Notes: generated by a model from the letters alone, not told the origin. A stretch of 15,321 nucleotides of DNA from an uncultured Archangium sp. (GCA_946479335.1 CAMLFP010000099.1:1-15321); one strand, 5' to 3'. Shown: positions 7,773 through 14,818, counted from the stretch's first letter. Numbers and translations: made by a program.

Positions 7773-8627
7773 CAGGCCGGGGTCGACGAGCGGGTGCGCT
7801 CCGTACAGACGCGCGAGGTTCTCGCGGAGCAGCGCGCATTGCTCCGGGCGCAGCGTGGGGCCCGCGACCTTCGACATCAGGTTGTTCGCGTCGCCGTCGT
7901 GCTGCGCGCCGTTGAGCACCATGTGCCCGAGCTCGTGCGCCACCACGCGCGGAGCCGGGAGCGACGGGAGCCCGCCGCAGCCGGTGTACGCCGCGCCCAG
8001 CAGCACGCCATTGCGCGCGGGGAAGTCTTGCGCGTGGTGGTACGCGAGCGGCGGGAACGAGAGCGCGCCCGCCACCGACTTCTCGCCCTCTACGAAGGTG
8101 TCGATGCGGTCGAGCACCACGATGGAGATGACGTTCTCCCGCAGGCCCGCGCGCGAGAACTCGAAGAGCTTCTTCACCTCCGGCGTCAGGCGCTCGCCGG
8201 CTTCGTAGTTGAACTTCGCCGCATCGACTCCCGGAGGCGCGATGCCGCCGGCGCTCCCCGCGGCGTTCGCTTGAACGATGAGCGACGGCGCCGCGGCCAA
8301 CTGCACGCGCTGCACCTCGACGTCGACTTCGCACTGCGCGAACACCGCGCGCGTGTCTCGCGTGACGTTCGCCGCCCACGCCTCGAGCGCGTCAGGTGTT
8401 GGCGTGTCGGGCGCCCACGAGGTCAGCAGCGTGAACGCGACGGGAATCGCCGGAGCTTTCGCAGGTGACGACGTACCGCGCAGCAGCACCTCGTACCCGC
8501 GCGCGTCACACGCCGACGCGCAGCCGGCGCCCGTGGGCGCGCACTCGCTGCGCTTGCACGCCGAAAACAAAAGAGCCGCGGCCACGAAGGCCACGGCTCC
8601 CGCTGCGCGGAGGTCGCGCGGCGTCAT
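7770..8627 (-). CDS. Putative zinc metalloprotease lipoprotein (HELGH)
   Basis: A 285-residue protein. Residues 1-24 are a lipoprotein signal with a hydrophobic core and F-S-A-C, the Cys at 24 being the likely lipidation site. The mature N-terminus is Cys-rich (C29, C36, C40). The C-terminal half carries H231-E-L-G-H235, followed by His243 and Met251 in NNLMSK, then a TLRPEQCALLREN segment. HExxH plus a third His and a later Met resembles metzincin or pappalysin-like zinc proteases, which typically read HExxHxxGxxH. Here the third His is two residues further away (HExxH-x7-H), so the fold assignment is tentative. The gene starts one base after the stop of the upstream lipoprotein (TGACATG) and is surely coupled to it. 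It probably acts in the periplasm or at the outer membrane; the substrate is unknown. Confidence 0.85.
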   Translation of the reverse strand: MTPRDLRAAGAVAFVAAALLFSACKRSECAPTGAGCASACDARGYEVLLRGTSSPAKAPAIPVAFTLLTSWAPDTPTPDALEAWAANVTRDTRAVFAQCEVDVEVQRVQLAAAPSLIVQANAAGSAGGIAPPGVDAAKFNYEAGERLTPEVKKLFEFSRAGLRENVISIVVLDRIDTFVEGEKSVAGALSFPPLAYHHAQDFPARNGVLLGAAYTGCGGLPSLPAPRVVAHELGHMVLNGAQHDGDANNLMSKVAGPTLRPEQCALLRENLARLYGAHPLVDPGL

Positions 8628-8628
8628 G

Positions 8629-9297
8629 TCACGGGTAGCTGATGGTGCCCGACGAGGTGTACGTCTGCGTGTTGCCCACCGTGTACTCACCGTCGAAGGA
8701 GACCGAGCCGCCCGTGGGGCTGCCGTTCGCGTAGGTGACGTTCGAGTACTCGAGGTTGGCGACCCACTTGTAGCCGCCCGCCGCGCCCGCGAAGCCGGTG
8801 AGCTTGTACTCACCGGTGCTGTTGGCGTGGCCGTTGATGGAGGTGTCGGTGATGGTGAGGTCGACGTCGATGGTGACCACGAAGCTGGCCGTCGACGAGT
8901 CGTTGTACGTCGCCGTCAGGTTCGCCACGACGTGCCCGCCGGTCCACGACAGGGTGCCGGTGGTGCTCAGCGAGCCGTTGTCGTCGGCGCAGTCCTGGAA
9001 GGTGCAGCTGGTGCCGCTGCACTCGCAGCCCGCGGCGTACGCGCCCTGCTTGAGGCTCGGGAGCCGGAAGGCCGTGGGCGTCACCGACGTCGAGGACGCG
9101 AACGCCGCCGAGTAGAACTGGCCGGCCGCCGTCTTGCCCGCGTTGGCGTCGGTCGAGTCTTTCAGCGTGAGCGACGCGTTGAGGTTCTGCGTCGAGGCCT
9201 GCTTCGCCGACGCTTCGTTGAACTTGCCTTCCTTCTTGCCGCACGCCGACGCGGCGAGGAGCAGCGTGGTGAGGATGACGCCAGTGAGCTTCTTCAT
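8629..9297 (-). CDS. Ser/Thr-rich lipoprotein co-expressed with the metalloprotease
   Basis: A 222-residue protein starting at ATG 9297, with a purine-rich GGGGGA (9307-9312) nine bases upstream as a Shine-Dalgarno candidate. The signal peptide ends in A-S-A-C with the lipidated Cys at 19, followed by a charged GKKEGKFNEAS linker. The mature region has a compact Cys cluster (C91, C93, C98, C103) in a CEC-SGTS-C-TFQD-C pattern, then a long Ser/Thr/Asn/Gly-rich beta-prone region (110-222) with alternating strands such as ASFVVTIDVDLTITDTS. I do not recognise a family. Its stop is followed after one base by the metalloprotease start, so they form one translational unit. The protein could be a substrate, inhibitor or partner of that protease, but this is inference. 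Confidence 0.85.
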   Translation of the reverse strand: MKKLTGVILTTLLLAASACGKKEGKFNEASAKQASTQNLNASLTLKDSTDANAGKTAAGQFYSAAFASSTSVTPTAFRLPSLKQGAYAAGCECSGTSCTFQDCADDNGSLSTTGTLSWTGGHVVANLTATYNDSSTASFVVTIDVDLTITDTSINGHANSTGEYKLTGFAGAAGGYKWVANLEYSNVTYANGSPTGGSVSFDGEYTVGNTQTYTSSGTISYP

Positions 9298-9461
9298 GCG
9301 AGTGTTTCCCCCGAGAGAGTGGTTGAGACAGCCGCGGGACTCTCGCCGAGGGCCCGCGCCGCTGTCATCGGGGTTCTCTCCGGTCGAAGAAGTGCATCGT
9401 CAGTGAACGCGCGCAATCTCTGCGCGTGGCAGAGCGTGTGACTTCCGCTTACCGTTTACGC
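9298..9461. other. Divergent promoter region between the lipoprotein and cytochrome-like genes
   Basis: This 164-base gap carries no gene. It holds a 6-bp hairpin, CGCGCA (9410-9415) and TGCGCG (9421-9426) around the loop ATCTC, upstream of the cytochrome-like gene. This could be an operator or nothing. A TACCGT candidate -10 lies at 9450-9455. The lipoprotein side has only its Shine-Dalgarno candidate. Confidence 0.35.
9450..9455 (+). promoter_or_regulatory. Candidate -10 element for a leaderless start of the cytochrome-like gene
   Basis: TACCGT fits TANNNT and ends exactly six bases before ATG 9462. No Shine-Dalgarno sequence is present, so transcription could begin at the A of the start codon. 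No good -35 is seen 16-19 bases upstream. Confidence 0.4.
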
Positions 9462-9914
9462 ATGAACGCTCGCCTCCTCGTCGCCCTGGTCGTGGTGTCC
9501 CTCCCTGTGCTCGCTGAAGACGCGCCCGTCATCGACCCGGGCAAGGTCGCGCGCAAGCTCGAGCCCGAGACGCTCACCGAGGCGAGCCGCGTGTTCCTCA
9601 AGTTGAAGATGAAGAACCACGTGAAAGACATGAAGGAGCTCTCCATCGCCGTCGCCATCATGAAGATGAGCGAGGTGCAGCGGCTCGCGCAGGGCGTCGC
9701 CAACGCGCCGCGCCTCGACCCCGCCGTGGGGCCCGCCGCGCAGCTGCCGACCCGCTTCTTCGAGCTCCAGAACGAGCTGAAGAAGAACGCGCAGGCGCTG
9801 AGCGACGCGGGCAAGGCCGGCGACGCGACCACCGTGCTCGAGGAGTACAAGACGCTCATCACCACCTGCACCACCTGCCATCTGAGCTTCAAGACGCAGG
9901 TCGAGAAGCGCTAA
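9462..9914 (+). CDS. Secreted cytochrome c'/c556-like heme protein
   Basis: A 150-residue protein. I chose ATG 9462 because it gives a clean Sec signal peptide (MNARLLVALVVVSLPVLA, cleavage about after Ala18); the frame extends 12 codons upstream but that part is not hydrophobic. The mature part is strongly helical and charged, and ends with C136-T-T-C139-H140 just before the C-terminus. A CxxCH heme site at the end of the fourth helix of a small four-helix bundle is the hallmark of class II cytochromes c (c' and c556), so covalent heme c in the periplasm is predicted. Several Met residues (50, 57, 67, 69) lie in the early helices, any of which could be the sixth ligand, but alignment would be needed to choose. 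The role, electron carrier or gas/redox sensor, is open. A zinc-ribbon gene follows ten bases downstream. Confidence 0.82.
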   Translation: MNARLLVALVVVSLPVLAEDAPVIDPGKVARKLEPETLTEASRVFLKLKMKNHVKDMKELSIAVAIMKMSEVQRLAQGVANAPRLDPAVGPAAQLPTRFFELQNELKKNAQALSDAGKAGDATTVLEEYKTLITTCTTCHLSFKTQVEKR

Positions 9915-9924
9915 AGCCCGCGCG

Positions 9925-10332
9925 GTGAGTCAGCCCGCTTCAGTGCCCACGCCGGTGCGCGTGGGCGTCATGGATTCTGCGCGCGTCGGCAACGTCGTCA
10001 CGTTGCAGGTGCGGCACCTCGGCGTCGGAGAGCGGATGCGTCGCGCCCTCTGGCGCTTCACGTGGGTCGCCTTCGTCGCGCTGTTCATCTCCAACTTCAT
10101 CCTCCTGGTGGTTCCGGCGCCGCACATCCACCTGTGCTCGCTGCCGTTGGCGTTCGCGGTGGGGCCGCTCGTCGGCTGGCTGACGTGGCGGGTGAAGGCG
10201 CGCTTCGACGCGCAGCCGGTGCCGTGCCCGCATTGCACCCGCGTGTTGGACGTGCCCGGCGAGCTGAGCGGCTGGCCGGGGCGCTTCAACTGCCCGCACT
10301 GCGGGCGCATGGTGGAGCTCACGCCCGCGTGA
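9925..10332 (+). CDS. Two-helix membrane protein with C-terminal zinc ribbon
   Basis: A 135-residue protein with two membrane segments (about 41-63 and 70-88) joined by a short APHIH loop, then a C-terminal zinc ribbon: C101-P-H-C104 and C123-P-H-C126, each pair in the CPHC form common in rubredoxin-like knuckles. I do not recognise a family. The start is uncertain. GTG 9925, ten bases after the cytochrome stop, keeps coding-like codon use but adds a polar tail. ATG 9970, at residue 16, is the alternative. Neither has a good Shine-Dalgarno sequence. Co-transcription with the upstream heme protein is likely from spacing. A role in membrane docking or regulation of the redox protein is only a guess. 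Confidence 0.78.
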   Translation: MSQPASVPTPVRVGVMDSARVGNVVTLQVRHLGVGERMRRALWRFTWVAFVALFISNFILLVVPAPHIHLCSLPLAFAVGPLVGWLTWRVKARFDAQPVPCPHCTRVLDVPGELSGWPGRFNCPHCGRMVELTPA

Positions 10333-10375
10333 CGCTGGAAGTCAGGGCCCCGCCCGGTTACGCGTCGGCGCGTCG

Positions 10376-11692
10376 ATGAGCGCAGTGGGCAGACCTTCGG
10401 AGTTCCGTGAGTTGTGGAAGCTGGCGCTCCCGCTCGCGTTGGCGCAGGCCGGGCAGGCGTTGATGGGCATGGTCGACACCGCGGTGCTCGGGCGGCTCTC
10501 GCCCGCGGCGCAGGCCGGCGGAGGCCTCGGCAACTCGCTGACCTTCACCTTCAGCTTCTTCGGCATGGGCGTGATGTTCGCGCTCGACCCGCTCGTCTCG
10601 CAGGCCTTCGGCGCGAAAGATGAGGTGCGCGCGCGTAACCACTACTGGCAGGGCGTGTGGCTCGCGGGGCTGACGAGCCTGGTGGTGATGGTGCCGCTGG
10701 CGGTGGTGCCGTTCTTTCTCGAGTCGTTCAACGTCAAGCCCGAGGTCGCGGAGGGCGCGCGCGCGTACATGCTGTGGCGCCTGCCGGGCGTCTTCGGGTT
10801 GATGCTCTTCGTGGCGGCGCGCAGCTACCTCACGGGCGTGGGCCGCGTGCGCGCGACGTTGTGGGCGATGGTGGTGGCGAACGTGGCGAACCTCGTGCTC
10901 GATGTGGGCTTCGTCTTCGGGCTGAAGCTGGGCGTGGCGGGCGCGGCCATCGCCACGGTGCTGTGCACGTGGCTTCAGTTCGGCATTCTCGCGTATGCGC
11001 TGCCGCCGGCTCCGAAGGGCACCACGCGCGCCTTCAACCGCGCGGAGCAGTTGACGGTGCTGCGCATCGGCGTGCCGGTGGGCCTGCACTTCATCGCGGA
11101 GTCGGGCGTGTTCTCGCTGGTCGGCGTGCTGGCCGCGGCGCTGAGCGCGAATGACTCGGCGGCGCACAACGTGGCGCTCAACTGGGGTTCGCTGACCTTC
11201 TGCGTGACGGCGGGCATCGGCAGCGCGGCGGCGACGCGCGTGGGCTGGGGCATCGGCCGCGGAGACACGCCGGCCGCACGCCGCGCGGGCATGACGGGCT
11301 TCATCAGCGCGGCGCTGTTCATGGCGGCGTCGTCGGTGGTGTTCGTGCTGCTTCCCCGGCCGCTGGCGGCGCTGATGTCTGACGACCCGGAGGTCATCTC
11401 GACGGTGATGGCGCTCTTCGTGGTGGTCGCGGTGTTTCAAGTCTCCGACGGCGTGCAGGCGGTGGGCGCGGGCGCGCTCCGCGGCACCGGAGACACCCGC
11501 TTCACCTTCTACGTGAACCTCATCGGCCACTGGCTCATCGGCCTGCCGGTGGCGTGGTGGCTCGGCATGCGCGGGAGCTGGGGCGTCGTCGGCCTCTGGT
11601 GGGGCCTGTGCGCGGGCCTCACCTTCGTGGCGCTGGCGTTGCTGGTGCGCTTCGCCGTCACCACGCGCGGTCACATCGCGGCGCTGCAGTGA
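10376..11692 (+). CDS. MATE-family multidrug/cation antiporter
   Basis: A 438-residue integral membrane protein, the usual MATE length, with about twelve hydrophobic segments arranged as two homologous halves. Each half shows family-typical patterns: LPLALAQAGQALMGMVDTAV followed by LGRLSPAAQAG in the first, and GVPVGLHFIAESGVFSLVGVL followed by LSANDSAAHNVALN in the second. Such transporters export drugs, dyes or metabolites using Na+ or H+ gradients at the inner membrane. It belongs to the NorM-like branch by length and motif; the substrate cannot be told. The start ATG 10376 lies 43 bases after the zinc-ribbon gene. Its TGA overlaps the GTG start of the next gene, so the two are translationally coupled. 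Confidence 0.93.
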   Translation: MSAVGRPSEFRELWKLALPLALAQAGQALMGMVDTAVLGRLSPAAQAGGGLGNSLTFTFSFFGMGVMFALDPLVSQAFGAKDEVRARNHYWQGVWLAGLTSLVVMVPLAVVPFFLESFNVKPEVAEGARAYMLWRLPGVFGLMLFVAARSYLTGVGRVRATLWAMVVANVANLVLDVGFVFGLKLGVAGAAIATVLCTWLQFGILAYALPPAPKGTTRAFNRAEQLTVLRIGVPVGLHFIAESGVFSLVGVLAAALSANDSAAHNVALNWGSLTFCVTAGIGSAAATRVGWGIGRGDTPAARRAGMTGFISAALFMAASSVVFVLLPRPLAALMSDDPEVISTVMALFVVVAVFQVSDGVQAVGAGALRGTGDTRFTFYVNLIGHWLIGLPVAWWLGMRGSWGVVGLWWGLCAGLTFVALALLVRFAVTTRGHIAALQ

Positions 11693-12354
11693 AGCGCCCC
11701 AGGCTCGAGCGCCCCTCGAGGGTTCCTCGCGGCGCGCGCTTGTCGCGCTGTGAGAAGAACGATGTCTGCTTCTGGGGCGTCTTCGTCTGGGCGGGCGGCA
11801 GCGCGAACGTCAGCTGGACGTTGAGCGGGCGCGTGTGGTCGGAAATCTTCTTCGACCACCTTGGTCGCCGCGTCGGTCTGGAAGTGGACCGGTTCCCAGA
11901 CGGTCGCGTTTCGTGGCGTGTGCCGTGGGTGCGCGGGCAGATGCACGGCGTCGCGATGCAGTTCGACGAACGCGGGCGGGTGCTGATGCGCTCACGCTTC
12001 GTTCGAGGCCGCGGCGTCGATGTGTTCACCAACGATGGGCGAGTCACCGAGTTCCACGAGGTGGTGAACAGCGTTCCGCATGGAGTGACCCGTTGGGGGA
12101 ATCCGCTTACCCCGTGGTCTGAAGAGCACTACCTCGACGGCAAACGCGCAGGCGTCTTCCGCGAGTGGCGCGGCTCGAAGTTGACGCGAGGTTTTCCGAA
12201 GTACTTCGTCGACGACGTGCAGGTGTCGCGCGAGGAATATCGGCGTCTCCGACGGAAGCGGCCTGAGTTGCCGCCCGACCGGCGAGCTGAAGACTCGCCG
12301 ACCCGGGAGCTGCCTGTGTCATTCGAGTTCGTCAGTGTGCGCGGCGCACGCTGA
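11689..12354 (+). CDS. MORN/YwqK-like repeat protein, unknown function
   Basis: A 221-residue soluble protein with no signal peptide. It begins at GTG 11689, which overlaps the MATE stop as GTGA. The frame is open further upstream to 11554, but that part lies antiparallel in meaning within the MATE gene and is a shadow. The protein contains loose repeats of the form aromatic/acidic-x-DGR-x-(8-12)-G-x-x-x-G: FFDHLGRRVGLEVDRFPDGR, VRGQMHGVAMQFDERGR, VNSVPHGVTRWGNP, YLDGKRAGVFREW. These resemble MORN or YwqK-type beta-hairpin repeats. The C-terminus is basic, then acidic. The start and operon position are well supported; the function is unknown. Its 3' end overlaps the convergent VOC gene by 23 bases. 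Confidence 0.8.
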   Translation: MKRPRLERPSRVPRGARLSRCEKNDVCFWGVFVWAGGSANVSWTLSGRVWSEIFFDHLGRRVGLEVDRFPDGRVSWRVPWVRGQMHGVAMQFDERGRVLMRSRFVRGRGVDVFTNDGRVTEFHEVVNSVPHGVTRWGNPLTPWSEEHYLDGKRAGVFREWRGSKLTRGFPKYFVDDVQVSREEYRRLRRKRPELPPDRRAEDSPTRELPVSFEFVSVRGAR

Positions 12355-12688
12355 CTTCGATGAGCACGTCTTCGAAGTGGCCGTACGTTCCGGTGCCGCG
12401 CCCGTTGGTGGTGACGGGCGAGAACGCGTAGCCGTCGGCGACCAGTGCTTCTCGCACCGCGTGCACCTGCGCTTCGTCTCGCTGGAGGAAGCCGATGTGA
12501 AACCCCTCGGGGTACGGCGCGTCGCTCTTCCGCTTCTGCAGCACGAGGGTGAAGTCGCCGTCGCCGCTCAGAATCGCGATGGCCGGCGAGTGCGGGTTCG
12601 AGGTGAGCGTGAAGCCGAAGTGCCGCGCGAAGAACGCGGCGGCGCGTTGAACGTCAGAGACCTGCAAGTCGAGGTGGTTGAGCTGCAT
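12332..12688 (-). CDS. VOC-superfamily protein (glyoxalase/bleomycin-resistance fold)
   Basis: A 118-residue single-domain protein of two beta-alpha-beta-beta-beta modules. It opens with MQLNHLDLQVSDVQRAAAFFARHFGF, the classic first module. Candidate metal ligands are His5, His64 and Glu111, at the positions VOC enzymes use. The family includes glyoxalase I, fosfomycin resistance and extradiol dioxygenases; this one is too generic to assign a substrate. I chose ATG 12688 over 12709 because it gives the family N-terminus and has GAAGG (12696-12700) seven bases upstream. Its 3' end overlaps the tail of the MORN-like gene on the other strand by 23 bases. Confidence 0.9.
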   Translation of the reverse strand: MQLNHLDLQVSDVQRAAAFFARHFGFTLTSNPHSPAIAILSGDGDFTLVLQKRKSDAPYPEGFHIGFLQRDEAQVHAVREALVADGYAFSPVTTNGRGTGTYGHFEDVLIEVSVRRAH

Positions 12689-12839
12689 GGGTGAGCCTTC
12701 GATGCACACAGAGGTGCCGTTGGCCCTGGCAACTCACCCGGCAGTCGGGGGTTGAAGCGCTCCCACCGCGGGAGTGACCGGGGCTCACCAGAACCGGTCT
12801 GCCGTTTTCGGGTGCGCGCGATGTACCGACGGCGCGCGG
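12689..12839. other. Intergenic gap between the VOC gene and the dehydrogenase 3' end
   Basis: This 151-base gap must hold the VOC promoter and the end of the dehydrogenase transcript. It contains a short hairpin, CTCCC (12760-12764) and GGGAG (12770-12774) around ACCGC. It lacks a T-tract, so I do not call it a terminator. GCGCGC repeats at 12816-12838 could pair but are weak. Confidence 0.3.
12696..12700 (-). promoter_or_regulatory. Shine-Dalgarno site of the VOC gene
   Basis: GAAGG on the minus strand lies seven bases before ATG 12688. It decides this start over the upstream in-frame ATG at 12709. Confidence 0.55.
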
Positions 12840-13595
12840 CTACCGCAAGCGCTTGAGAATCGCCTGACGCGCGGGGCGGGGCAGCGCCGCGGCGGCGCCG
12901 ATGATGCTCGAGAGCTGCCAGGGGAACGCGAACACCTCTTCGCGGCGCACGATGGCCTTGCCCATGCGGTTCACCGCGTCGTCGGTCTCGAGGAGGAAGG
13001 CCATCTCCTTCGGGTTGTTCTTGGCGGTCATCTCGCTCTTCACGAACCCGGGGTGAATGGAGGTCACGTCGATTCCATGCTTCGCGACGTCGATGCGCAC
13101 GCTGTCGAGGAACATGCGCAGGTACGCCTTGGTCGCGCAGTACGCGGAGCTGGCCGGCAACGGCAGCAGGCCCGCGAGTGACGAGATGCCGACGAGGTGG
13201 CCGCGCTTGCGCTCCACCATCGCCGGGAGCGCGCCGAGCAGCGTGGCCGACGCGCCGGTGACGTTGACGTCAATCATCCGCCGCACCGACTCCCACTTGA
13301 GGCGTTTGACGCGCGTGTCTTCACCGACGCCCGCGTTGGCGACGATGAGGTCGAGGCCGCCGACTTCAGCGTCGAGGGCCTTCACGCGCTCGAAGGTCGC
13401 GTCGGCGTCGCTCACGTCGAGCTTGAAGGGGACGATGTTGTCACCGGCCTCCGCCTTCAACTGCTGGAGCTGCTCTTCACGGCGCGCGGCGGCGTAGACC
13501 TTCACGCCCCGCTGCGCGAACCACGCGGCGAGCCCGCGCCCGAGGCCCGAGGAGGCGCCGGTGATGAGCGCGGTCTTGTAGGTGAGCGACGTCAT
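12840..13595 (-). CDS. Short-chain dehydrogenase/reductase (classical SDR)
   Basis: A 251-residue NAD(P)-dependent oxidoreductase with all classical SDR marks: T12-G-A-S-S-G-L-G19 cofactor loop, N87-A-G, N111, S139 and Y152-x3-K156 catalytic residues, then H181-P-G. Basic residues after the second strand (AARREEQ, 36-42) favour NADPH. The substrate, usually an alcohol, ketone or sugar, cannot be told. The start ATG 13595 overlaps the stop of the CHRD-like lipoprotein by ATGA, so the pair are translationally coupled. In the opposite strand an AraC regulator diverges from the lipoprotein and may control them. Confidence 0.94.
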   Translation of the reverse strand: MTSLTYKTALITGASSGLGRGLAAWFAQRGVKVYAAARREEQLQQLKAEAGDNIVPFKLDVSDADATFERVKALDAEVGGLDLIVANAGVGEDTRVKRLKWESVRRMIDVNVTGASATLLGALPAMVERKRGHLVGISSLAGLLPLPASSAYCATKAYLRMFLDSVRIDVAKHGIDVTSIHPGFVKSEMTAKNNPKEMAFLLETDDAVNRMGKAIVRREEVFAFPWQLSSIIGAAAALPRPARQAILKRLR

Positions 13596-14008
13596 GGCTT
13601 GGGAATCTCTCCGCACGACACGTAGAGCGACGGCTCGGTCGAGTCGTGCACGTTGACGAGGTACCCGCCTTGCTCGAAGTCCTTGAGCGCGGTGAGCGGG
13701 AGGTCGGTGCTGTCGCTGCCCCAGCCGCCGTCGGCGGTGGTGGTGAGCAGCGTGAGGCCGACGACGATGGGGCCGACCTCGCCGCAGGTGCCGGTGTGGA
13801 TGTGCGCCTTCTGCTTGCCGGTGCCGTCGATGGGCACGGTGGTCTCGATGTGCAGGTCGAACTTGTCTTTGCTCGTGAGCTTCATCACCGCGAAGCCGGT
13901 CTGCCCGGAGTTGTTGTCGGACTTCATGTCGATGCGGAGCTCCTGCGGACCACAGGCGCAGAGCAGCACGGCGAGCGCCGTGAGAGGGCGGGGCATGCGT
14001 CGCTTCAT
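13592..14008 (-). CDS. CHRD-like lipoprotein
   Basis: A 138-residue protein. Residues 1-19 are a short lipoprotein signal ending L-C-A-C, with Cys19 the likely lipidation site; Cys at the -2 position is atypical. The mature domain resembles the CHRD fold, known from chordin and many bacterial secreted proteins: KAHIHTGTCGEVGPIVVGL (67-85), then YLVNVHDS (116-123) and a terminal SCGEIPKP. The paired HIH, His121 and the two Cys (75 and 132) could bind metal or form a disulfide. It overlaps the downstream SDR by ATGA. Its start ATG 14008 lies 33 bases from the divergent AraC start. ATG 13996 (residue 5) is an alternative start, but it shortens the basic n-region of the signal peptide. Confidence 0.83.
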   Translation of the reverse strand: MKRRMPRPLTALAVLLCACGPQELRIDMKSDNNSGQTGFAVMKLTSKDKFDLHIETTVPIDGTGKQKAHIHTGTCGEVGPIVVGLTLLTTTADGGWGSDSTDLPLTALKDFEQGGYLVNVHDSTEPSLYVSCGEIPKP

Positions 14009-14027
14009 AGCGCACCGGCGCGTCGGC

Positions 14028-14033
14028 TACGGT
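14028..14033 (+). promoter_or_regulatory. Candidate -10 for the AraC gene, leaderless-type spacing
   Basis: TACGGT fits TANNNT and ends seven bases before ATG 14041, where no Shine-Dalgarno sequence exists. A possible -35, TTCATA (14004-14009, four of six matches to TTGACA), lies 18 bases upstream and overlaps the divergent lipoprotein's start codon, so the two genes would share one compact promoter region. Confidence 0.45.
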
Positions 14034-14040
14034 CTCCGTC

Positions 14041-14769
14041 ATGAAGCCGCGCCATCCGCTCCTCGCGCGCCGGGTCACGTCGATGGAGGTCCTCGAGACG
14101 AACGGCGGCTCGGCCTTCGTGTTGCCCGGCGCCGCGGCGGTGATGGGCTTCCAGTTTCGCGGGCGGGTGCGGCACGACGGCGCGCTGCTGACCCGCGCGG
14201 GCGTGACCGGGGTGCTCTCCAGCGCGCGCACCTTCGACTATCTCGGCCCCACGGCCTCGGTGCTGGTGCGCTTCACGCCGCAGGGCGCCGCGTCGCTGGG
14301 CCTCCCCGTGTCGGAGCTCTCGAAGCGCAGCGTGGGCCTCGAAGACTTCCTCCCGCGCGCCCGCGTCGCGGAGCTGCTCGAGCGCCTCGAGGGTGCGGCG
14401 CAGAATCGCGAGCGTCTGGCGCTGGTGGAGCAGTTCCTCGCCGGGTTCGCCGATGGCGGAGACGCCGCCGTCACCCGGGCGCTGGCGCGGCTCGACGCGA
14501 CGCCCGACGCGGCCATCCACGCGGTGGCGCGCGAGGTGGGCTTGAGCGAACGGCAGCTCGAGCGGCGCTTCTTGTCGCGAGTCGGCGTGACGCCGCAGCG
14601 CTACGTCAGCCTCCGCCGCTTCGAGCGCGCGGTGGCGCTCGCGAAGACCACGCCCACGCTGGCCGAGGCCGCGCACGCCGCCGGGTACGCAGACCAGTCG
14701 CACTTCAACCGCGAGTTCCGCCGCTACACGCAGCGCGCGCCGTCGGAGGTGCTGCGCACCGCGAGATGA
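14041..14769 (+). CDS. AraC/XylS-family transcriptional regulator with DUF6597-like N-terminus
   Basis: A 242-residue regulator. Residues 20-115 resemble the DUF6597 sensory domain seen in many AraC proteins: SVLVRFTPQGAASLGLPVSELSKRSVGLEDFL is the conserved core. The C-terminal 100 residues hold two helix-turn-helix units: AIHAVAREVGLSERQLERRFLSRVG (158-182) and LAEAAHAAGYADQSHFNREFRRYTQ (207-231), followed by APSEVLR. The second is the strongest AraC signature. The ligand is unknown. It diverges from the CHRD lipoprotein/SDR operon, the usual arrangement for a regulator and its target, and sits 49 bases before the hemerythrin-like gene. The start ATG 14041 lacks a Shine-Dalgarno sequence but has a -10-like hexamer at leaderless spacing. 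Confidence 0.92.
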   Translation: MKPRHPLLARRVTSMEVLETNGGSAFVLPGAAAVMGFQFRGRVRHDGALLTRAGVTGVLSSARTFDYLGPTASVLVRFTPQGAASLGLPVSELSKRSVGLEDFLPRARVAELLERLEGAAQNRERLALVEQFLAGFADGGDAAVTRALARLDATPDAAIHAVAREVGLSERQLERRFLSRVGVTPQRYVSLRRFERAVALAKTTPTLAEAAHAAGYADQSHFNREFRRYTQRAPSEVLRTAR

Positions 14770-14806
14770 TGTCGGAATCGTTCAAGGCGGCCACGCATGC
14801 GCTGCG

Positions 14807-14812
14807 TACTTT
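14807..14812 (+). promoter_or_regulatory. Candidate -10 for the hemerythrin-like gene, leaderless-type spacing
   Basis: TACTTT fits TANNNT and ends exactly six bases before ATG 14819. No Shine-Dalgarno sequence is present. Two GCATGCG copies (14795-14801 and 14817-14823), 22 bases apart, flank it and may be a regulatory pair. Confidence 0.4.
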
Positions 14813-14818
14813 CCGTGC

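Noticed and set aside
7446..8468. 340-codon plus-strand frame over the zinc-finger and protease genes
   Set aside because: Crosses two minus-strand genes with clear motifs; the composition is Arg/Ala-rich shadow.
10358..11674. 438-codon antisense frame over the MATE gene
   Set aside because: Arg/His/Ala-rich low-complexity translation, typical of a GC-rich shadow. The sense frame is a clear transporter.
12758..12776. Hairpin that could be a terminator for the dehydrogenase
   Set aside because: Five clean base pairs without a T-tract on the minus strand; too weak to call.
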